From UBA4416 sp046594225 (lineage in GTDB: Bacteria > Bacteroidota > Bacteroidia > B-17B0 > Aurantibacillaceae): a stretch of 8,007 bases of DNA. The stretch is from assembly GCA_046594225.1 (NCBI GenBank), contig JBKJPW010000014.1, forward strand, positions 1 through 8,007. The letters are read 5' to 3'. This document shows positions 1 to 5,701 of the stretch, in pieces. The notes beneath the pieces were generated by a model. The model was given only the letters and a program-made list of their open reading frames with translations, was not told the DNA's origin and did not search any database. A program made the position numbers and the translations under genes. Each line of letters starts with the position of its first letter. The first letter of the stretch is position 1.

Positions 1-287
1 GTGGCTGATTTGTTATTAAGTTTTGGCATATCCATTAACATAAGTCGTTCTCGTTTATCAAAATCAACAATAGAAATACTTGTGAATGGATTAGCACCAG
101 TTAATTTATCATAATCAGTTCTGTTTTTGTTACCCTTATAGTAGGATATCATTGTGGTATTTTCCATACCTACAGTACTGTATGTAACTTCCTGAGTATA
201 TTTTCCTTCAAAATACTTTTGGCCAACTAAAATAGTTGATACAAAAACACATAAAAAATACATAAAAAACAATTTACGAACCCTCAT
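1..287 (-). CDS. Exported DUF4412-like protein, N-terminal part only
   Basis: The reading frame opens at the ATG at 285-287 and is uninterrupted to the left edge, giving 95 residues; the rest lies outside the window. Residues 1-23 form a Sec signal peptide (MRVRK, then a hydrophobic stretch, then ILVGQ) with cleavage likely just before or after Q23 and no lipobox. The mature part begins KYFEGKYTQEVTYS and continues with YYKGNKNRTDYDK (49-61) and an ISIVDFDKRERLMLMDMP stretch (71-88). That order (FEG start, 'YYKGxKxR', then 'IxDxxxxxxxxLDMP') resembles small Bacteroidota secreted proteins of the DUF4412 type; this is by eye. It is oriented like the downstream operon but separated from it by a strong terminator, so it is probably a separate unit. 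An imperfect promoter-like pair (TTATTTTG at 347-354, TTG at 377-379, 22-base spacer) lies upstream. Function is unknown; a periplasmic or surface location is likely. Confidence 0.7.
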   Translation of the reverse strand, partial: MRVRKLFFMYFLCVFVSTILVGQKYFEGKYTQEVTYSTVGMENTTMISYYKGNKNRTDYDKLTGANPFTSISIVDFDKRERLMLMDMPKLNNKSA

Positions 288-390
288 ATTTTTTTAAATG
301 TAAAATGACTTTTTAAAATTCTGTTCTAAATTTAATTTTTTTTAAGCAAAATAAAATACTCATAAATAAGTATTTTCAAGTTATTAAAAT

Positions 391-424
391 CAAAAAGGCC
401 ATCTACAAATAGATGACCTTTTTG
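391..424 (-). terminator. Rho-independent terminator closing the five-gene operon
   Basis: The arms CAAAAAGGCCATCTA (391-405) and TAGATGACCTTTTTG (410-424) enclose a 4-base loop, CAAA. Fourteen of 15 positions pair as Watson-Crick. The odd position (399/416) is C-A on the plus strand but G-U in a minus-strand RNA, so the stem is continuous only for minus-strand transcripts, where it is followed by UUUUUG. It begins 17 bases past the stop codon of the 319-residue gene. Confidence 0.85.
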
Positions 425-441
425 TTATTATTAAATAATTA

Positions 442-1401
442 TTACCACCAACCGTTTACGTTATAAGTAACTGATTTTGGTTGACCATTACCATAAGCAA
501 CACCAACATCTCTGTAAGCTTTAATCATCTCACTAGTTTGTTGTTGTTCTTTCATAGTATATGCCCACTCACGTTTGTCTATTTCAAGAACACGTTTTTG
601 AATTTTTGCAGAAAGAGCTTTTGCTTCAGGATAACAAGCCGCTTGAGGCTCAATAGAAGCTAAAATACCACCAGCTGTGTTAGCAGCGTCAGCATTTTGA
701 CTTGCATTCCAAGCATTATTAGCTTCAGCTAACTTAAGTTTACAATCTCTATCAATCATTTGTTTGTATATTGGAGCGATAGCTGCTAAGCATTTATCGT
801 AACATGTTTTACAAACATCAGGAACTGAAGATAATTTATAAATAGCTTCTTCTAACTTATTTTGAGTTGCTAAAGATTTAGCATCTTTAATAATGAAATC
901 ACATTTAGCTTCATAATACTTAATAATTTTTTGTTTGCCTTCTTCTATGAAAGCAGCATAAGAAGGGTCATTTGTTTTAATTTGTTTGATCGCTTCGATA
1001 TATGCTTTTGTTTCATTTGTACCAACACCTTTTACTTGTACAGATTTACTAGCAAATTTAGTTCCTTCAATACCGTCGCCGATATAAAAAGTAACTTCTA
1101 AGCCTAAAGCTGTCATTGGAGGAGCTGTAGCAGTTAAATCTTTAGTTAAGGTAACAATGTTGGCTGTAATGATAAAACGCTCATTTGCAGCACTACCACC
1201 CATTCCGTTAGCGGTAACAATTTGACTTAATTTATTAGTTAACATGGTACGCGCCGCATCCGACATTTTATCTACCTGTTGTGGTACATAAGCAGCCAAA
1301 ACTATACGGCCCATATCTTCAGACTTTGCTTGAGCAAAGCCATTAAGTCCTAATACTACTAAAGTAAATAAGACTATAATTTTTTTATTGATATTTTTCA
1401 T
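442..1401 (-). CDS. Exported protein with cysteine-bearing helical repeats (operon gene 5)
   Basis: This 319-residue protein has a signal peptide (1-24, ending GLNGFAQ) and no lipobox. Residues 30-145 look like an alpha/beta domain: GRIVLAAYVP strand, a helix with LTNKLSQIV, a RFIITANIV strand, then LEVTFYIGD and the motif VKGVGTNETKAYIEAIKQI (123-141). Residues 150-275 are helical with two TPR-like units. Each is a '...EA/AA...L/I..I/V P' helix pair followed by Cys-Tyr (CY at 200-201 and 256-257). Mature cysteines are C167, C197, C200, C204, C220 and C256, an even number that includes C-x2-C-x3-C, so disulfides or metal binding are possible. The last 20 residues (VAYGNGQP...YNVNGWW) look like a conserved terminal motif. 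It lies 19 bases after the preceding gene. The start at 1401 is the only one that keeps the signal peptide intact. I recognise a Bacteroidota-wide family but no function; it is probably periplasmic or bound to the outer membrane. Confidence 0.9.
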   Translation of the reverse strand: MKNINKKIIVLFTLVVLGLNGFAQAKSEDMGRIVLAAYVPQQVDKMSDAARTMLTNKLSQIVTANGMGGSAANERFIITANIVTLTKDLTATAPPMTALGLEVTFYIGDGIEGTKFASKSVQVKGVGTNETKAYIEAIKQIKTNDPSYAAFIEEGKQKIIKYYEAKCDFIIKDAKSLATQNKLEEAIYKLSSVPDVCKTCYDKCLAAIAPIYKQMIDRDCKLKLAEANNAWNASQNADAANTAGGILASIEPQAACYPEAKALSAKIQKRVLEIDKREWAYTMKEQQQTSEMIKAYRDVGVAYGNGQPKSVTYNVNGWW

Positions 1402-1420
1402 TTAGAATATTTTTTATTGA

Positions 1421-2371
1421 TTATTTTTCACCTAATACAATAACTGCTTGGCCTAAACCTTTAGTCATTAATTTATTTACAATTGTAAACGGAGCAGCAG
1501 CTAAGTATTTTTGTAATCCTTTTACAAATTGTCTAGCATCAACTGCTTTTCCACCTTCATCAAATAAAGGAATACGAACTTGTTCAAATAACATCATGTT
1601 CTCAGTTGCATCAGTTGTACTGAATCTTCCTTTTACAGTGTTAGCTTTTAACCATTCTTCGATAGCATCACCTAATTCTTTTCCAGCGTAATCTTTTTCT
1701 AAATCACCATCCCAAGAATCAAATTTCTTAACACGAATAATAATCTCACGACCATTAGCAAACATGTCATCAAAATGAGCTTGTAAAGATGTATTGAATT
1801 TATCTAAGTGAGCAAGAACTGCTTCTTCTAATAAAACTGGAGTTTCAGCAGAGAAAGATGGAGCACCTGTTCCACCAGCTTCAGCAACTTGTTTATCAGT
1901 ATAAGCATCTAAACCTTGTAACACGAAAGTAATAGATTTTTTAGGTCCAGTAACGTTTACTTTCCATGTTAATTGCATAATGATATCTGCTTTTGCAGTT
2001 TTCTTTAATTTATCAACCGGACTTTCAGCAACGGCAGCACCACTTTTTGAAGAAAGCATAGAGTTTTCAGCACTTTCTGATTCTAATGTTTTGATAGCTG
2101 ATTCTAAGTTTTTTAAAGGGAATCCTCTATCAGCCATTAAACCGTTTATTTTGCTGATGACAGCTAATAAATCGGTATTCTCTTGAAGAGCTTTTTTGTA
2201 ATCAGGAATTTTAACTTTCGTTCCCTGATTATCAAATTCCATGAAGTAACCATTCATGATACACCAGTTGTCGCTAGGAACAACCATAATTGTAGGTTTT
2301 TTTGCCTGACCAAATGCTACATTCATTCCGAATAAACATAGGCAACTTAATGCTAGTATTATCTTTTTCAT
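1421..2371 (-). CDS. Exported DUF6175-like protein with CsgG/TolB-N-like pattern (operon gene 4)
   Basis: The protein has 316 residues. Residues 1-22 are a signal peptide ending MNVAFGQ; C10 and C12 lie inside its hydrophobic core and do not form a lipobox. The mature protein starts AKKPTIMVVPSDNWC, which I associate from memory with the Bacteroidota family DUF6175. The first half reads as strand (PTIMVVPSD), helix (TDLLAVISKINGLMADRGF), helix (LKNLESAIKTLE), strand (ADIIMQLTWKV, 128-138) and strand (ITFVLQGLDAYTDKQVAEA, 147-165). That order matches the CsgG / LpoB / TolB-N type of fold ('ADyvl.G.v' then 'l.l.D..tg.v'), which is inference. A second strand-helix unit begins at REIIIRVKKFD (208-218) and runs to the C-terminus, so the protein may be a two-domain repeat. 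It lies 26 bases after gene 3 and 19 before gene 5. One cysteine (C37) remains after export. No catalytic motif is visible; a scaffolding or binding role is more likely than an enzymatic one. Confidence 0.9.
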   Translation of the reverse strand: MKKIILALSCLCLFGMNVAFGQAKKPTIMVVPSDNWCIMNGYFMEFDNQGTKVKIPDYKKALQENTDLLAVISKINGLMADRGFPLKNLESAIKTLESESAENSMLSSKSGAAVAESPVDKLKKTAKADIIMQLTWKVNVTGPKKSITFVLQGLDAYTDKQVAEAGGTGAPSFSAETPVLLEEAVLAHLDKFNTSLQAHFDDMFANGREIIIRVKKFDSWDGDLEKDYAGKELGDAIEEWLKANTVKGRFSTTDATENMMLFEQVRIPLFDEGGKAVDARQFVKGLQKYLAAAPFTIVNKLMTKGLGQAVIVLGEK

Positions 2372-2397
2372 ATATTTTTTTGTTAATTTAAATTATT

Positions 2398-2892
2398 TTA
2401 TTGTTGTTTTAAAATATTATCTGCAAGCAGTTGTTTTTTCAATTCAGATCTTTTAACAGTAACTACTACGCCATATTGAGTCCCATCAGTCGCTGATTTA
2501 CGATCTTTTGCTCCCATTTTAATGGTTTCGTCTTTCATAGAAATGAACTTTGTATAAGCGCCGCCATCGGCAAAGAATTTATTAAAGTAATCCTCATATT
2601 TTTCCTGAGCATTTACTTCATTCACTAATGGTTTTTGGTTACATTCATCTTTTCCGCTTCTGATGCCTTTAAATAAAACATCTCTAACTGCTGATTTTTT
2701 TGCTTGTTCTACAGCGTCATTTTTTCCATTACCAAATCCCCAAGCTTTTACAGTTTGAGAACCATCCATTTCAACTCCTAAACATTCAGTTTCTTTTGAG
2801 TAGTTGCCTGAAATATTTTTTTGAGCGTGTTGTGCCTGAGAGATATTTGCTGTTAAAACAAATACAGACAGTAAGGTTATTATTTTTTTCAT
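2398..2892 (-). CDS. Small exported protein, LPP20/FlgT-N-like, paralogue of gene 2 (operon gene 3)
   Basis: This 164-residue protein has a signal peptide at 1-21 (ends NISQAQ) and no lipobox. The mature domain starts near ECLGVEMDGSQTVKAWG (36-52), followed by a helix AVEQAKKSAVRDVLF (60-74), then C84-NQKPLVN, YFNKFFADGGAYTKFIS (102-118) and a final strand-helix YGVVVTVKRSELKKQLL (140-156). The 'A.EQAKK.A' helix and a last strand ending in 'LkkqL' resemble LPP20 / FlgT N-terminal-type domains found in envelope lipoproteins and flagellar proteins; this is pattern resemblance only. It is clearly homologous to the 177-residue protein encoded just upstream: C37 and C84 match its C45 and C93 and could form a disulfide. 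The leader is A/T-rich with no Shine-Dalgarno sequence, as is usual in Bacteroidota. Function is unknown; it is presumably a periplasmic partner of its paralogue. Confidence 0.87.
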   Translation of the reverse strand: MKKIITLLSVFVLTANISQAQHAQKNISGNYSKETECLGVEMDGSQTVKAWGFGNGKNDAVEQAKKSAVRDVLFKGIRSGKDECNQKPLVNEVNAQEKYEDYFNKFFADGGAYTKFISMKDETIKMGAKDRKSATDGTQYGVVVTVKRSELKKQLLADNILKQQ

Positions 2893-2946
2893 TGTATTTA
2901 GATTAAAATTATGAATAGTGAAACTAAATTTAGCAATTTGCTTTTA

Positions 2947-3480
2947 TTAGAATCCAGAAGATAAACCTCTTATCATTCCTGCAGCTTCTAAATCTTTTCT
3001 TAAAAGATCGTACATTACAGAAACTACTACGCCTACTTTGTATTCTTTTCCAACTTTCATTCTGTCGTTAGGATCAATTGAACCGTCACCAGAAACTGAA
3101 ACGAATTTCATGTATTTACCACCATCAGCAAAAAAAGAATCAAAATATTCTGCTTTTTCTTGCTCTAAACCTGGGTTGTTAGTTAATGGTTTTTGTGTAG
3201 GGCATCCAGAACCGCTGTTTCCGTTATATCCTTGGAAAATCATTGCATGAATAGCATTTTTTTTAGCTTGCTCAATTGCAACGTCTGCTTTTTTAGAATA
3301 AGAGAACACTTTAATTAATTTTGTTCCTTCATTACCAACGCCAACGCATTGAACTTCGTAACGCCATAGCTTAGTGTCTTTATCAGCTTTTTTACCTGCC
3401 TGAGCAGTTGCATTTTGCACAGAAAATAGAGAAGCAACAAAAGTTGCTACTGCTAAAAATGATTTGATTGTTTTTTTCAT
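2947..3480 (-). CDS. Small exported protein, LPP20/FlgT-N-like, paralogue of gene 3 (operon gene 2)
   Basis: The start is placed at 3480, giving 177 residues. The frame is open to an ATG at 3525, but the extra 15 residues (MLYNSATNNKLKFKT) are polar and would push the signal peptide inward, and that start also falls within an intergenic hairpin. From 3480 the protein begins MKKTIKSFLAVATFVASLFS and ends its signal near NATAQ (residue 27). The mature domain carries VQCVGVGNEG (43-52), the helix VAIEQAKKNAIHAMIF (67-82), C93-PTQKPLTN, EYFDSFFADGGKYMKFVSV (111-129) and YKVGVVVSVMYDLLRKDLEAAG (147-168). Nearly every conserved block is shared with the 164-residue neighbour, including the two cysteines, so the genes arose by tandem duplication. 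The fold resembles LPP20/FlgT-N domains by eye. The short tail RGLSSGF is absent from the paralogue. The gap to the 438-residue gene is 89 bases and holds an RNA hairpin. Confidence 0.87.
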   Translation of the reverse strand: MKKTIKSFLAVATFVASLFSVQNATAQAGKKADKDTKLWRYEVQCVGVGNEGTKLIKVFSYSKKADVAIEQAKKNAIHAMIFQGYNGNSGSGCPTQKPLTNNPGLEQEKAEYFDSFFADGGKYMKFVSVSGDGSIDPNDRMKVGKEYKVGVVVSVMYDLLRKDLEAAGMIRGLSSGF

Positions 3481-3521
3481 TGTTTTGAATTTAAGTTTAT
3501 TATTTGTGGCACTATTATACA

Positions 3522-3562
3522 ACATTTATGCCCTAATATTTAGTTGTATTGGGGCTTAATGT
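3522..3562 (-). promoter_or_regulatory. Intercistronic RNA hairpin between operon genes 1 and 2
   Basis: An inner stem GCCCTAATA (3530-3538) pairs with TATTGGGGC (3547-3555) around an 8-base loop, with one non-Watson-Crick position (3534/3551). An outer stem ACATT (3522-3526) pairs with AATGT (3558-3562) across a small internal loop. It begins 7 bases past the stop of the 438-residue gene and ends about 41 bases before the next start. No U-tract follows on the minus strand, so it is not a standard terminator. It may stabilise or process the mRNA, or partly attenuate downstream expression. Confidence 0.45.
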
Positions 3563-3569
3563 AGCTTTC

Positions 3570-4886
3570 TTATTTTTGTCTGATTAACATTCCTGGGTAA
3601 AGTCCTTTTCCACCTTTGAAAGTAGTACGGTCTAATTTCACTTTTGCAGTATCTGCCGCAGCTTCTTCAGGAGTCATACGGTTATCCCAGATTAAACCTT
3701 TTTCAACTGTAATTTTACCTTTTTTCACATATTTTGTTTTTCCTGTTTTTTCATCCATAGTTTGTTCTAAAACTTCAAACTTATCACCAGGCTCTAAACC
3801 TTCTTTCATACCAATTTTTGCTGTTGCAGGATCAGCGCTAAATAATGGAGTTTTTGTTCTGAAAACTTCATATTTTTTTTGAAGTTTAGCAATTACCGCG
3901 TCAACAGATTTAACTGTAGCTCTTGCAACTAATTCATCATCCGATTTTTTAGAAAAAGGAGAGCCTTGAACGTCAGCCATTGCTTTTTCATCTCCAATTA
4001 ATTGTAATTTAAAGATATTTGTTTTGTCGAATGCTTCTTTTTTCTTTGCATCAAAACCTGCATCGTCCATCCATAATTCTTGATAGAAAACAGCTTGAAT
4101 TGAATCGTTCCAAACTAATTTATATAAGTAAGAAGTTGATTGAACTACATAACCTTTAGCTAATGCATCTGCAGCAGCACCAGCTAACTGACTTGTTCCA
4201 GCAGGCATTTTAGATCCTAAAGCACCGCCAACAGCACCAGTAGCTTTTTTAGCAGCAGCAGCTAATTCTTCTTTACTGATATAATTGAATCTTGTAACTA
4301 CAACAAATGTATTTGCTATTAATTCTTCACCAGCATCAGCTAAAACAGCTAAACCTCTTGCACTTGCTTTTGCTTTGTTAATATCTAAAGCAGACGCATC
4401 ATAAGAACCTCTTTGTCCAATTAAGTCCATGTTAAAAGTTCCTTTTGCACTTCTGTTAAACCATTTTGCTACTAATTCCTTAGCTACATTATTTGCATTA
4501 AAATATTTATCAAATTTAATTGTTAAATCTCTAGTGTCTGTTGCATCAACTAATCCACCTGTTGCACTAGATGCAGCACCTTTAGCCATTGCACCCATTT
4601 TTGAACCTTTTTTTACGCCAGCTGCATCTCTTTCTTCTTGAGAAACACTAATAGTACTTGGATCAAAAAATCTTTGTTTTAATGTGTGATCATTAAATTT
4701 TTCTGGAATTGGCTCTTTCGAATAAGCATCTTTGATAATTTTTGAATTTACCAAACCAGCATCATCTAACATAATCATATGTAATGAACTTCTGCGGTAT
4801 TTTACAGCTTTCGCATTTTCTTGAGCTGATACTGCTAATGAGCCTAATAATAATAAGCCAATAACAGGGATTTTGATTGATTTCAT
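3570..4886 (-). CDS. Large exported protein with Gly/Ala-rich segments, first gene of the operon
   Basis: This 438-residue protein has a signal peptide at 1-22 (MKSIKIPVIGLLLLGSLAVS, then AQ), no lipobox and no cysteine in the mature part. From residue 30 it reads YRRSSLHMIMLDD, followed by a first Gly/Ala/Lys-rich segment (92-113), a globular stretch with KFDKYFNANNVAKELVAKWF (124-143), and LIANTFVVVTRFNYIS (189-204). A second Gly/Ala-rich segment (208-245) is rich in GAVGGALG-like small-residue spacing. Then come YVVQSTSYLYKLVWND (246-261) and VFYQELWMDD (266-275). The C-terminal 100 residues (from YEVFRTKTPLFS, 339-350) contain IGMKEGLEPGDKFEVLEQ, KGKITVEKGLIWDN and a final GLYPGMLIRQK. 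This is a beta-rich, SH3/FlgT-C-like pattern with a strand-Gly-Asp turn (inferred). As the first and longest gene it probably carries the operon promoter upstream, though no clean consensus promoter is visible. The small-residue segments could pack against a membrane or oligomerise. I know no function for it. Confidence 0.9.
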   Translation of the reverse strand: MKSIKIPVIGLLLLGSLAVSAQENAKAVKYRRSSLHMIMLDDAGLVNSKIIKDAYSKEPIPEKFNDHTLKQRFFDPSTISVSQEERDAAGVKKGSKMGAMAKGAASSATGGLVDATDTRDLTIKFDKYFNANNVAKELVAKWFNRSAKGTFNMDLIGQRGSYDASALDINKAKASARGLAVLADAGEELIANTFVVVTRFNYISKEELAAAAKKATGAVGGALGSKMPAGTSQLAGAAADALAKGYVVQSTSYLYKLVWNDSIQAVFYQELWMDDAGFDAKKKEAFDKTNIFKLQLIGDEKAMADVQGSPFSKKSDDELVARATVKSVDAVIAKLQKKYEVFRTKTPLFSADPATAKIGMKEGLEPGDKFEVLEQTMDEKTGKTKYVKKGKITVEKGLIWDNRMTPEEAAADTAKVKLDRTTFKGGKGLYPGMLIRQK

Positions 4887-5244
4887 AAATGTTTTTTAGT
4901 TTATAAGGCTAAATTAACATAATTTATCATAACAGAAATACTACAAAATATCTATCGACCTTTATATGGAATTAGTCTTAATAAAATGGATGTTTATCAA
5001 AAACTCACAAGTAAATATTTTTTTGTTAACAAATTGATTTATAGATAATTAAATACGTTTAGTTTAATTTAAACAGAATATTAATTTAGTTAGGAACTTG
5101 TTAATAATTTTGTAAAACAAAAAAGCCACCTATTTGTTATTCAAAATATTTGACAATAAATGGAAATGAATAAAATATAAATGCCATTGTGGTTTTTTTC
5201 ATAATGAAATTATAGGTTTTTTAAATATACAGAACCAAAAACAA
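4887..5244. other. Intergenic region upstream of the five-gene operon
   Basis: No credible coding sequence is present on either strand; the stretch is very A/T-rich. It must hold the promoter of the operon transcribed leftward from 4886, but I see no exact TTG-N17-23-TAnnTTTG. The nearest -7 match on the minus strand is TATTTTG at 4944-4950, with no good -33 element. The right half contains a terminator-like hairpin (5118-5163, listed separately) and a short perfect palindrome TTTCAT-A-ATGAAA at 5197-5209 that could be a protein-binding site or chance. Confidence 0.5.
5118..5163 (-). terminator. Second, imperfect terminator-like hairpin, minus strand
   Basis: Read on the minus strand, CCATTTATTGT (5163-5153) pairs with ACAAATAGGTGG (5137-5126): eleven pairs, two of them G-U, with one bulged A, around a 15-base loop that itself contains CAAA/TTTG. 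It is followed by CTTTTTTGTTTT. On the plus strand the two G-U pairs become C-A mismatches, so the polarity is minus. It lies about 80 bases past the better terminator at 5245-5273 and may be a backup for the ferredoxin transcript, or may end a small unannotated RNA. Confidence 0.4.
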
Positions 5245-5273
5245 AAAAGCCATCCTCAATGAGAATGGCTTTT
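5245..5273 (-). terminator. Rho-independent terminator of the ferredoxin gene
   Basis: AAAAGCCATCCTC (5245-5257) pairs with GAGAATGGCTTTT (5261-5273) around a 3-base loop. The single irregular position (5254/5264) is C-A on plus and G-U on minus, so the stem is complete only in minus-strand RNA, where a U-run follows. It starts 20 bases past the ferredoxin stop. A second small perfect inverted repeat, TTCATTT (5272-5278) with AAATGAA (5283-5289), sits between it and the stop codon. Confidence 0.85.
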
Positions 5274-5293
5274 CATTTATAAAAATGAATGAA

Positions 5294-5644
5294 CTATAAA
5301 TGCATACTATCCTTTTTCGCTAAAAGCACGTCTTCTGTCTCCACATTATCATCATCTTTAATACAACAATCAACCGGACAAACAGCTGCGCATTGAGGCT
5401 CGTCGTGAAAACCAGCACATTCTGTACATTTATCAGTAGCAATGTAGTATACATCCATACTGTAAGGCGTTAGCGGAGCATCAGCATCAGCAGTAATTCC
5501 TGTGTTCTTTCCTGTAAACTCTCCTTTTACTTTGGTTCCGTCGGCAAAACGCCATTCAGCGCCACCTTCATATATTGCATTATTCGGACATTCCGGTTCG
5601 CAAGCCCCGCAATTAATGCATTCATCTGTAATTTTAATAGCCAT
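5294..5644 (-). CDS. 2[4Fe-4S] dicluster ferredoxin
   Basis: This is a 116-residue soluble electron carrier. The first cluster motif is C9-x2-C12-x2-C15-x3-C19-P (CINCGACEPECP). The second is C73-x2-C76-x8-C85-x3-C89-P. The 8-residue spacing in the second motif and the C-terminal extension are features of the Allochromatium-type (Alvin) dicluster ferredoxins. The two halves are separated by an unusually long insert (about residues 26-66, with GEFTGKNTGITADADAPL). Two further cysteines, C93 and C94, follow the second motif. There is no signal peptide, so it is cytoplasmic. In each cluster, three cysteines of its own motif and the last cysteine of the other motif are expected to be ligands, from knowledge of the family. 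It is divergent from an acyl-CoA reductase gene across 57 bases and closed by its own terminator. The pairing suggests, but does not prove, a shared pathway. The start at 5644 follows the family pattern MAIKITDEC. Confidence 0.95.
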   Translation of the reverse strand: MAIKITDECINCGACEPECPNNAIYEGGAEWRFADGTKVKGEFTGKNTGITADADAPLTPYSMDVYYIATDKCTECAGFHDEPQCAAVCPVDCCIKDDDNVETEDVLLAKKDSMHL

Positions 5645-5652
5645 TTTTTCGT

Positions 5653-5660
5653 TAGTTTTG
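5653..5660 (+). promoter_or_regulatory. -7 box for the acyl-CoA reductase gene
   Basis: TAGTTTTG matches the Bacteroidota -7 consensus TAnnTTTG. Transcription would begin near 5667, giving a leader of about 35 bases before the ATG at 5702. No TTG -33 element lies at the usual 17-23 base distance, so this rests on the -7 box alone. Confidence 0.4.
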
Positions 5661-5671
5661 TATGCTGTAAT

Positions 5672-5695
5672 TATAAGATTACAAATATAAGATTA
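5672..5695. repeat. 10-base direct repeat in the divergent control region
   Basis: TATAAGATTA occurs twice, at 5672-5681 and 5686-5695, separated by CAAA. The second copy overlaps the minus-strand -7 box (5682-5689), and both copies lie between the two divergent starts. A tandem operator for one regulator of both genes is possible; chance similarity in A/T-rich DNA is the alternative. Confidence 0.5.
5682..5689 (-). promoter_or_regulatory. -7 box for the ferredoxin gene
   Basis: On the minus strand this reads TATATTTG, an exact TAnnTTTG. Transcription would begin near 5676, about 31 bases before the ferredoxin ATG. The nearest -33-like TTG (plus-strand CAA at 5714-5716) is 24 bases away, just beyond the usual spacing. 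Confidence 0.45.
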
Positions 5696-5701
5696 ATTTT
5701 T

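Noticed and set aside
481..663. Open frame on the plus strand opposite the 319-residue gene (similar ones at 1980-2186, 2700-2906, 3038-3250, 3616-3882, 4429-4641 and 5502-5690)
   Set aside because: Each lies antisense within a well-supported gene, has Phe/Ser/Leu-rich composition typical of reversed Lys/Glu/Ala-rich coding, and shows no family resemblance.
2332..2345. Possible lipobox in the DUF6175-like protein (residues around LSCLC)
   Set aside because: The cysteines are at residues 10 and 12, inside the hydrophobic core and too early for lipoprotein processing; a normal cleavage site follows at GQ-AK.
3481..3525. Upstream ATG at 3525 as start of operon gene 2
   Set aside because: It adds a polar 15-residue prefix before a normal signal peptide and overlaps the intercistronic hairpin; the ATG at 3480 fits better.
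442..4886. Reading the five genes as a curli or flagellar operon because of the CsgG/FlgT/LPP20-like patterns
   Set aside because: No CsgA/B repeats, CsgE/F or flagellar components are present; the resemblance is at fold-pattern level only.
5118..5199. Plus-strand long-range hairpin (AAAAAAGCCAC with GTGGTTTTTT)
   Set aside because: It has a bulge and a loop of about 60 bases, and there is no plus-strand gene upstream to terminate; the minus-strand hairpin explains the left arm better.
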